Source: Pseudanabaena sp. UBA1465 (lineage in GTDB: Bacteria > Cyanobacteriota > Cyanobacteriia > Pseudanabaenales > Pseudanabaenaceae). From it: 5,985 nt of DNA. Shown here in pieces: positions 1 through 4,902 of the stretch. The stretch covers positions 1-5,985 of the forward strand of contig DCSN01000102.1 of the NCBI GenBank assembly GCA_002325645.1, given 5' to 3'. The position numbers and the translations under genes are program-made. The notes under the pieces were generated by a model, which saw only the letters and a program-made list of their open reading frames with translations, was not told where the DNA came from and ran no database searches. How positions within the stretch are numbered: position 1 is the first letter of the stretch; each line of letters starts with the position of its first letter.

Positions 1-52
1 GTCTCTGTACTGCTGTGGTCATTTTTGTAATTTTGGTTTAAAGCTTATTTCT

Positions 53-72
53 ATGTAAGTTTGTGCTTACAT
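53..72. repeat. Short inverted repeat of unknown role
   Basis: ATGTAAG (53-59) and CTTACAT (66-72) form a perfect 7-bp inverted repeat around a 6-base loop. It lies in the AT-rich stretch 1-138 beyond the ndk terminator, where I find no gene on either strand. No T tract follows, so it does not look like an intrinsic terminator. It could be an operator for a gene outside the window, or chance in AT-rich DNA. Confidence 0.3.
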
Positions 73-138
73 GTACAAATATATCAAATTGTTAAGTTTT
101 GTCAATAATTCTTTTGGTATAGTCGAGATTACCGATCC

Positions 139-177
139 AATAAAAAAGGGAGTTACTTTGCAACTCCCTTTTTTATT
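139..177. terminator. Bidirectional intrinsic terminator after ndk
   Basis: A 16-bp perfect stem (139-154 with 162-177) has a 7-base loop. Its core GGGAGTT/AACTCCC is flanked by A6 on one side and T6 on the other, so it can act as a Rho-independent terminator on both strands. It begins inside the ndk stop codon (177-179), which places it directly at the end of the ndk message. It could also serve a plus-strand gene lying to the left of the window, but none is visible. Confidence 0.9.
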
Positions 178-626
178 TATTCGTAAACCCAAGCAGTTAA
201 GTTTGGTTGCCACTCGACTAATTCTTCTGGCTTAAACCATAATGCAATCTCAGTCTGAGCAGTTTCGATCGCATCAGAACCATGAATAATATTGCGTCCG
301 ATATTTACACCGAAATCGCCACGAATTGTGCCAGGCTCGGCCGTGAGGGGATTGGTTGCGCCGATAATCTTGCGAGCAGAAGCAACTGCACCGTCGCCTT
401 CCCATACCATTGCGACAACGGGACCCGAAGTAATGAAGTCAACTAGCCCTGCAAAGAAGGGTCTTTCCCTATGAACTCCATAATGGCTTTCAGCTAGTTC
501 GCGGGTTGGTTGCACCAATTTCAATCCCACGAGCTTAAAACCTTTGGCTTCATAACGACGAATAATTTCTCCGACTAGGTGACGTTGTACGCCATCGGGC
601 TTGACTGCTAAAAAAGTACGTTCCAT
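177..626 (-). CDS. ndk: Nucleoside diphosphate kinase
   Basis: This cytosolic enzyme moves the gamma-phosphate of ATP to other nucleoside diphosphates through a phosphohistidine intermediate, which balances NTP and dNTP pools. The 149-residue product is the normal length for the family. It opens with MERTFLAVKPDGVQ, carries the catalytic histidine in NIIHGSDA (H115), and keeps the usual nucleotide-binding set K9, Y49, R85, T91, R102 and N112. The open frame extends 12 codons upstream to 662, but the family N-terminus begins at the ATG at 624-626, and the extra residues (MLNTLRNTFTEI) do not look like part of the fold. No good Shine-Dalgarno lies at normal distance: AGGA is about 16 bases upstream and GAGA only 2. 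The gene appears monocistronic, isolated by terminators on both sides. It is complete, with no odd residues. Confidence 0.97.
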   Translation of the reverse strand: MERTFLAVKPDGVQRHLVGEIIRRYEAKGFKLVGLKLVQPTRELAESHYGVHRERPFFAGLVDFITSGPVVAMVWEGDGAVASARKIIGATNPLTAEPGTIRGDFGVNIGRNIIHGSDAIETAQTEIALWFKPEELVEWQPNLTAWVYE

Positions 627-683
627 GATCTCTGTAAAAGTATTCCTAAGAGTGTTAAGCAATTGTAAAGAAGTTTACAGAGA
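627..683 (-). promoter_or_regulatory. ndk leader with competing inverted repeats
   Basis: On the plus strand TCTCTGTAAA (629-638) and TTTACAGAGA (674-683) are perfect 10-bp inverted copies, 35 bases apart. A third element, TGTAAA (664-669), can pair with TTTACA (674-679) over a 4-base loop. In the ndk message the 5' arm could therefore form either a small hairpin or a long one that ends 2 bases before the start codon. The two folds exclude each other. A possible -10 (TAAAAT on the minus strand, 694-699) lies just upstream, with no convincing -35. The repeats are seen directly; a regulatory role is inference, and they could equally be a protein-binding site. Confidence 0.35.
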
Positions 684-725
684 ACATTATTTCATTTTAA
701 GGAACGCAAGTGGCATCAAATTAAA

Positions 726-772
726 AAACAAAAGAGAGGGTTGGTGCATCGTGCCAACCCTCTCTTTTGTTT
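726..772 (-). terminator. Intrinsic terminator after ribE
   Basis: A 19-bp perfect stem (726-744 with 754-772) encloses a 9-base loop. Read on the minus strand, the stem has the core GAGAGGGTTGG/CCAACCCTCTC followed by TTTTGTTTTTT, a classic Rho-independent signal. Its first bases overlap the ribE stop codon (771-773). It separates ribE from ndk, so ndk should have its own promoter. The opposite strand has a weaker T-rich tail (TTTTGTTT), so some activity in both directions is possible. Confidence 0.9.
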
Positions 773-1418
773 ACCAGCCATGCTCAGCGAGAAATTCTGG
801 TGTTATTTCAGGATGTCCCAGATTACTAGATGTGAGATGTCCTGATCTCAGAAATTTTTCCACATATTTACCTAAAATATCGCCTTCGAGATGTACCGAG
901 CTACCAAGGTCGAGATATTTCAAGGTGGTGTTGTCATAGGTATGGGGAATTACGGCTACCCGAAAATTTGTGCCTGAGTCGTTACAGTAGGACACTGTGA
1001 GACTGATCCCATTAATGGCAATGCTCCCTTTGAAGACTATGTAACGAGCAACTTCGGGAACTGCCTCAAAGCTTAACTCCCACGAATTGCCGACTAGGGC
1101 GCGATCGCTTAATTTGCCCATGCCATCGATATGCCCTGACACAAAATGCCCACCAAGGCGATCGCCTACGGCTAGAGCCATTTCTAAATTGACATACTTT
1201 GATTTGCGATCGCCAAAATTTGTGCGCCCCAAGGTTTCAGGCGAAACATCCGCCACAAAATTGGTGTCCGAAACATAGGTGGCGGTGAGACATACCCCAT
1301 TCACGGAAATACTATCGCCGATCGCAATTTTGGCGACCAGATCAGGGCAATGAATCACAAGGCGATCGCGATCGCGTTGCTCAATCATGCCAATGGTTTG
1401 AACTAAGCCTGTAAACAT
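771..1418 (-). CDS. ribE: Riboflavin synthase, alpha chain
   Basis: The enzyme dismutates two molecules of 6,7-dimethyl-8-ribityllumazine into riboflavin and 5-amino-6-ribitylaminouracil, the last step of riboflavin synthesis; it is cytosolic and usually a trimer. The 215-residue product has the two tandem lumazine-binding barrels of the family. The first (about 1-97) opens with MFTGLVQTIG and holds SVNGVCLT (38-45), DVSPETL (57-63) and GGHFVSGHIDG (89-99). The second (about 98-190) holds GSIAINGISLTV and IPHTYDNTTL (157-166). The tail ITPEFLAEHGW is, as I recall, typical of cyanobacterial members. The frame is open to an ATG at 1454, but the conserved N-terminus begins at 1418, so I chose that start; neither has a clear Shine-Dalgarno. 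Some organisms call this gene ribC. It follows the HAD gene by 39 bp on the same strand and ends in a strong terminator. Confidence 0.96.
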   Translation of the reverse strand: MFTGLVQTIGMIEQRDRDRLVIHCPDLVAKIAIGDSISVNGVCLTATYVSDTNFVADVSPETLGRTNFGDRKSKYVNLEMALAVGDRLGGHFVSGHIDGMGKLSDRALVGNSWELSFEAVPEVARYIVFKGSIAINGISLTVSYCNDSGTNFRVAVIPHTYDNTTLKYLDLGSSVHLEGDILGKYVEKFLRSGHLTSSNLGHPEITPEFLAEHGW

Positions 1419-1433
1419 AGGTACTTTATTTAA

Positions 1434-1452
1434 GAGGGTACAATGCGCCCTC
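1434..1452. repeat. Small hairpin between HAD gene and ribE
   Basis: GAGGG (1434-1438) and CCCTC (1448-1452) form a 5-bp inverted repeat with a 9-base loop in the 39-bp spacer between the HAD stop codon and the ribE start. It has no T tract, so it is unlikely to terminate transcription. It might affect translation or processing of the HAD-ribE message, or be chance. Confidence 0.25.
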
Positions 1453-1457
1453 ATAAA

Positions 1458-2174
1458 TTAAATGAGAGAGGTTAACTGATCAATTGTACGGGCTGCTAGT
1501 TTCGCTGGATTCGTCGTAGGTTGGCGATCGCGATTTAGCCAAAACGCAGTGATCCCCGCCGCCATTGCCCCTTGATAATCTTCACCAAAACTATCACCAA
1601 TATGCCACGCCAAATTAGGTGATCCATCGATTTGGTGTTTGCTGAGCGCTGCTTCAAAAATTTGGGTGTCAGGCTTTGCTGCGCCAACTTCCGTAGATAT
1701 GGTGATCGATTTAAAGTAATCCGTAAGATCTAGATCAATCATTACTTTATAGATCCGACTGTCAAAATTTGATAACACCCCAAGGGTAATCTCTTGCTTT
1801 TGCCATGTATCTAAGGCAAGTCTTACTTCTTCGTAAACAAACCAAGGCTCCGCCGAGGCAAAGTAAGCATAAAGCGCTTTAAAAAAATCTTCAAAATCGG
1901 CAAACTTGATTAAGTCTCCTGTTTGGCTAAAGGTTCGCTCAGCCAGCGATCGCCACCATGCATACTCTGCGATCGGGATATCTGCCTGGGGCAAATCAGG
2001 AAAAGCAATCTTTGGCGCAGATTGAAAGCTCTGATAAAAAGCGCGGTTGATTAAGTCAGCATCAAGCTTAACGCCGAAATCCGCCGCAACTTTGGCATAC
2101 TGCTCACCAACACCACCTCTAACACCAAATAGAGTGCCAACGGCATCGAAATAAATAACTTGTGGCGATCGCAT
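1458..2174 (-). CDS. HAD-superfamily hydrolase, DREG-2/HDHD3-like
   Basis: This is a haloacid-dehalogenase-fold hydrolase of 238 residues, the usual length for a subfamily-IA member with a helical cap (about residues 17-115). Motif I is FDAVGTLF with nucleophile D10. Motif II is LGVLSNFDSR (S135, N136), motif III is K167 in GAAKPDTQIFEAAL, and motif IV is HIGDSFGEDYQGA (D194, E198, D199). The DAVGTL form resembles the eukaryotic DREG-2/HDHD3 group as I recall it. Position D+2, normally the Asp acting as acid/base in phosphatases, is Val12, so phosphatase activity cannot be taken for granted; dehalogenases also lack this Asp. The substrate is unknown. The gene sits just upstream of ribE on the same strand, which makes a role in flavin metabolism thinkable but unproven. 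It starts at the first ATG (2172-2174), which overlaps a HIP1 octamer (2165-2172); no clear ribosome binding site is visible. Confidence 0.88.
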   Translation of the reverse strand: MRSPQVIYFDAVGTLFGVRGGVGEQYAKVAADFGVKLDADLINRAFYQSFQSAPKIAFPDLPQADIPIAEYAWWRSLAERTFSQTGDLIKFADFEDFFKALYAYFASAEPWFVYEEVRLALDTWQKQEITLGVLSNFDSRIYKVMIDLDLTDYFKSITISTEVGAAKPDTQIFEAALSKHQIDGSPNLAWHIGDSFGEDYQGAMAAGITAFWLNRDRQPTTNPAKLAARTIDQLTSLI

Positions 2175-2204
2175 TAAATTTCAGAGAAATTACTGGGGTA
2201 AACT

Positions 2205-2288
2205 ATGGAACGTACTGATACAATGGCAGCCAAAGATTTTAAAAACCGCCTCTGTTATTATGGCAGGTATCCAGTTTCCAGTGATTAG
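2205..2288 (+). CDS. Possible 27-residue small ORF upstream of the export gene
   Basis: An ATG at 2205 opens a 27-codon frame that ends with TAG at 2286-2288, 24 bp before the chosen start of the polysaccharide export gene. The peptide starts MERTDTMAAKDF and ends YYGRYPVSSD; it is hydrophilic, with no signal or membrane segment, and I do not recognise it. A GGGG run (2194-2197) lies at a plausible distance as a weak ribosome binding site. It could be an upstream leader peptide, a remnant of a gene, or a chance frame in the divergent promoter region. A possible -10 (TACAAT, 2219-2224) inside it would argue against translation. Confidence 0.22.
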   Translation: MERTDTMAAKDFKNRLCYYGRYPVSSD

Positions 2289-2300
2289 ATGGTTAGGTTA

Positions 2301-2307
2301 AAGAGGA
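2301..2307 (+). promoter_or_regulatory. Ribosome binding site deciding the export gene start
   Basis: AAGAGGA lies 5 bases before the ATG at 2313. The alternative in-frame ATG at 2289, 8 codons further upstream, has no purine-rich site before it. The site therefore favours 2313, which also puts the signal peptide right at the N-terminus. Confidence 0.7.
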
Positions 2308-2312
2308 CTTGT

Positions 2313-3863
2313 ATGCGTATACCTAAATTTGGCAGATTAATTCTATTTACATTGATTGCCTGTTCTCCTTTTCCTAGTTGGGCGCAGACCACCACAATTG
2401 AAAAAACCACACCATCATCTGAACCATCATCAGTATCTCCGCCGCCGCCAAGCTCTAACCTGAAACCATTTCAGGTTGATAATGTTGGTGTGCCTGCCCT
2501 CAATGTAGGTGAATCTCCAGATATATTTCGCTACACTTTGGGCGCAGGAGACAATATCAAGATTGAAGTTTTTAACGTACCAGAACTATCAGGCAATCAA
2601 ACCATTGCTCCAGATGGGACGATCAATCTGTCATTCATTGGCGCTCTTAAATTAGAGGGATTGAGTCTTGACGAAGCCAATGCTCTGCTCCGCACCAAGC
2701 TCAGTCCCTTCCTAGTCAGGAATATCGTCAATGTCTCTTTGATTGCTCCCCGCCCACTTAATATCGCAGTGGTTGGAGAGGTAAATCGTCCTGGTCCAAG
2801 ATTTTTAAATTATGTAGGTACTGGTTCCTTTGGCGGTGGCGGCAGTAATATTACTAATGCAGCTACCCTCACGCGGGCGCTTGAGTCTGCCTCAGGGATC
2901 ACTTCAAGAGCCGATATCAGTAATATTCAAATTTCCCGTCGCGATGGCGTTACGGGTCGCCGTGTCATCAAAGTCAATCTTCAGAACCTCCTTGAAAAAG
3001 GTGACATTAGCCAAGACGTGCGGATTCTTGACGGAGATTCGATCCTTGTACCACCACTTCCCCTAGCAAGCACATCCCAGAGTAGACTCGTTGGTAATTC
3101 TACTTTTTCTCCTGACACCTATACGATTCAAGTAGCGATCGTGGGAGAAGTCAATCGGGTGGGTACTCAAACCCTTGTTTATTCCCGCAACGGGACGATC
3201 TCAACGGGTTTAACAGGTGCAACCACTGCGGCTGGGACAGCCTCAACGGGGGGGCCAGTGACCCTTAGTCGCGCCTTGCAATCCGCTAATGGTGTTACAG
3301 AAATAGCCGACATTCGCAATGTGCAAATTTCTCGCTTAAATGACAAGGGGCAGCGCACAATCGTCAAAGCAAATCTACTGGATCTCATTACCAAAGCAGA
3401 TCTTAGCCAAGATATTACCCTTACCGATGGTGATCTAATTACCGTACCGCGTTTAGAAAAGACTAATCCAACTGAATATTTACAAGTTGCCAAAGCGACC
3501 TTCTCGCCCACGGTTATTACTGTGCAGGTAGTTGGGGAAGCCGTTCGTCCAGGTCCTTTACAGCTTCGTCCTAATAGTTCTTTTACTGAGGCTATTTCCT
3601 TTGCGGGTGGTTTGACTAATGATGCAGATTGGCGCTCAGTTGAGCTTTATCGGGTTAATCCCGATGGTTCAATTTTGCGAAGAAATCTTGTGGCTGACTT
3701 AAATTTACCTTTAAGTGAAGAGTCTAATCCTGGACTACGCGATCGCGATGTGATTGTGGTCCGCCCATCCTTTGGGTCAAGTATTCTCAACTCAGCCACC
3801 AAATTTCTTGGTAATATCGTTACACCTTTCTCATTAGTTAACAATCTTTTTAGATCTTTTTAG
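2313..3863 (+). CDS. Polysaccharide export protein with three SLBB domains (Wza-like)
   Basis: This is a predicted periplasmic/outer-membrane channel component for secreted polysaccharide, related to Wza. From the ATG at 2313 it has 516 residues. The N-terminus is a signal sequence (basic MRIPKFGR, hydrophobic LILFTLIAC, then SPFPSWA|Q). It can be read as a signal peptidase I site after A24 or as a lipobox LIAC with C17. A Ser/Pro/Thr-rich linker follows (about 26-52), then a Poly_export domain (about 72-146, with YTLGAGDNIKI and APDGTINLSFIG). Three SLBB modules come next, at about 148-248, 271-381 and 401-487. Each opens with VVGE or IVGE and closes with a DGD or DRD turn plus a hydrophobic strand. 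Modules 1 and 2 are the closest pair and each carry a Gly/Ser/Thr-rich insert. The tail (488-516) might be the membrane helix seen in Wza; that is inference. The next gene starts 17 bp downstream, so the two probably share a transcript. Confidence 0.92.
   Translation: MRIPKFGRLILFTLIACSPFPSWAQTTTIEKTTPSSEPSSVSPPPPSSNLKPFQVDNVGVPALNVGESPDIFRYTLGAGDNIKIEVFNVPELSGNQTIAPDGTINLSFIGALKLEGLSLDEANALLRTKLSPFLVRNIVNVSLIAPRPLNIAVVGEVNRPGPRFLNYVGTGSFGGGGSNITNAATLTRALESASGITSRADISNIQISRRDGVTGRRVIKVNLQNLLEKGDISQDVRILDGDSILVPPLPLASTSQSRLVGNSTFSPDTYTIQVAIVGEVNRVGTQTLVYSRNGTISTGLTGATTAAGTASTGGPVTLSRALQSANGVTEIADIRNVQISRLNDKGQRTIVKANLLDLITKADLSQDITLTDGDLITVPRLEKTNPTEYLQVAKATFSPTVITVQVVGEAVRPGPLQLRPNSSFTEAISFAGGLTNDADWRSVELYRVNPDGSILRRNLVADLNLPLSEESNPGLRDRDVIVVRPSFGSSILNSATKFLGNIVTPFSLVNNLFRSF
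2754..3773 (+). repeat. Three tandem SLBB modules within the export protein
   Basis: Module 1 (about 2754-3056), module 2 (about 3123-3455) and module 3 (about 3513-3773) share the pattern VGE(V/A)xR(P/V)G, a central helix, and a closing DGD or DRD turn. Modules 1 and 2 also share TL(T/S)RAL(E/Q)SA(S/N)G, ADI(S/R)N(I/V)QISR, NL and D(I/L)SQD in the same order. The linker STFSP/ATFSP precedes modules 2 and 3. This points to internal duplication, with modules 1 and 2 the most recent pair. The similarity is clear in protein but only patchy in DNA. Confidence 0.85.
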
Positions 3864-3880
3864 AAGGTTTCCTATTAAAC

Positions 3881-4810
3881 ATGAAAATTCTAGTTACTGG
3901 CGGTGCGGGCTTCATTGGATCACATTTGATTGATCATTTGATGACGGCAAATCACACAGTTATTTGTGTTGACAATCTCTACACAGGTAGAAAATCTAAT
4001 AATGCTCAATGGGCAGAACACCCAAACTTTAAATTTATTGAGCATGACATTATCTCCCCAATTGCAGTTGATCAGATCGATCAGATTTATCATCTGGCTT
4101 GCCCAGCTTCTCCTGTCCATTACCAAGCCGATCCCATTAAAACTGCCCAGACAAATTTTTTGGGAACTTTTAATGTTTTAGAACTAGCAAAACAATGGAA
4201 CGCGAGGGTTTTACTGGCCTCAACCTCTGAAGTTTATGGAGATCCCCTAATTCATCCCCAAACTGAAGACTATTGGGGCAACGTCAACTGTACAGGAATC
4301 CGTAGCTGCTATGACGAAGGAAAGAGGATTTCGGAAACCCTAACCTTTGATTACCATCGACAATTTGGGACTGAGGTGCGAGTTGCTCGGATTTTTAATA
4401 CCCATGGCACGAGAATGCTGGAAAATGATGGGCGTGTGGTCAGCAACTTTGTAGTCCAAGCCTTGAAAGGAATTCCATTAACAATTTATGGAGATGGTTC
4501 ACAAACTCGTAGTTTCTGCTATGTATCAGATCTTGTAGACGGCTTGATGAGACTAATGAATGGCAACTATATTGGTCCCGTAAATCTAGGCAACCCCGCA
4601 GAATATACAATTCTCCAGCTAGCTCAAACCATTCAAAAACTGATTGATCCAACTGCGGATATTGTCTTCAAACCTTTGCCTCAAGATGATCCTCAACGTC
4701 GCCAACCCGATATCTCCAGAGCGAAGTTTCATTTAGACTGGGAGCCAACCGTTCCCTTAGAAGAAGGGCTATCAAAAACGATCGCCTATTTTCGTGATTA
4801 TCTATCATAG
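3881..4810 (+). CDS. uxs: UDP-glucuronate decarboxylase (UDP-xylose synthase)
   Basis: This cytosolic short-chain dehydrogenase/reductase converts UDP-glucuronate to UDP-xylose with a tightly bound NAD+. The 309-residue product fits the soluble form of the family. The NAD-binding motif GGAGFIGSH (G7, G10, G13) is at the N-terminus and D31 probably binds the adenosine ribose. UXS hallmarks are HLACPASPVHYQ (71-82) and IRSCYDEGKR, which contains the catalytic pair Y144 and K148. T115 and E117 sit in STSEVYG, and R210 and the DDPQRRQPDI stretch match sugar-nucleotide binding. These features separate it from dTDP-glucose dehydratases and UDP-glucose epimerases. It lies 17 bp after the export gene, with AGAAGG (3862-3867) as a rather distant ribosome binding site. 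Its substrate is the product of the next gene. No perfect HIP1 octamer occurs in it. Confidence 0.95.
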   Translation: MKILVTGGAGFIGSHLIDHLMTANHTVICVDNLYTGRKSNNAQWAEHPNFKFIEHDIISPIAVDQIDQIYHLACPASPVHYQADPIKTAQTNFLGTFNVLELAKQWNARVLLASTSEVYGDPLIHPQTEDYWGNVNCTGIRSCYDEGKRISETLTFDYHRQFGTEVRVARIFNTHGTRMLENDGRVVSNFVVQALKGIPLTIYGDGSQTRSFCYVSDLVDGLMRLMNGNYIGPVNLGNPAEYTILQLAQTIQKLIDPTADIVFKPLPQDDPQRRQPDISRAKFHLDWEPTVPLEEGLSKTIAYFRDYLS

Positions 4811-4856
4811 CCAGACCTTTGGGAGCTAATTCCCTCACCAAATATCTGGCTATGAT
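4804..4856. repeat. 53-bp near-palindromic element between uxs and ugd
   Basis: ATCATAGCCAGA (4804-4815) and TCTGGCTATGAT (4845-4856) are perfect 12-bp inverted copies. Inside, TTTGG (4818-4822) pairs with CCAAA (4838-4842), and GAG (4823-4825) with CTC (4834-4836), giving one long interrupted hairpin. The left arm contains the uxs stop codon (4808-4810). No T run follows on the plus strand, so it is not a standard intrinsic terminator. It may be an mRNA-end or processing element, an extragenic palindromic repeat, or a partial terminator that lowers readthrough into ugd. Confidence 0.75.
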
Positions 4857-4902
4857 TGCCTCAAATTGAATGCATGAAATTAGAATTAGGTAGTAGAAAT
4901 AT

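Noticed and set aside
3..41. Hydrophobic end of a plus-strand frame (LCTAVVIFVILV then stop)
   Set aside because: Twelve codons at the window edge are too few to call the tail of a membrane protein; other frames stop at 28-30 and 56-58.
601..939. Plus-strand open frame of 112 codons
   Set aside because: It runs through the ndk start, both leader repeats and the ribE terminator, and is antisense to the ribE 3' end; the protein has no recognisable features.
1419..1454. Extended start for ribE at 1454
   Set aside because: The added 12 residues precede MFTGLVQ, the conserved N-terminus of riboflavin synthases, and fall in the spacer after the HAD gene.
2289..2312. Upstream ATG for the export gene
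   Set aside because: It has no ribosome binding site and adds MVRLKRTC before a normal signal peptide; the ATG at 2313 has AAGAGGA at good spacing.
2175..2312. Sigma-70 style promoters in the divergent spacer
   Set aside because: TACAAT (2219-2224) and TATTAT (2256-2261) resemble -10 boxes, but neither has a good -35 at 16-18 bp, so I did not call them.
3179..3511. Minus-strand open frame of 110 codons inside the export gene
   Set aside because: It is antisense to the well-supported SLBB modules and has no family features; the same applies to the other antisense frames in 3647-3844, 4440-4919 and 5230-5744.
4066..4090. GATCAGATC direct repeat in uxs
   Set aside because: It simply encodes DQIDQIY in the reading frame and is not a separate element.
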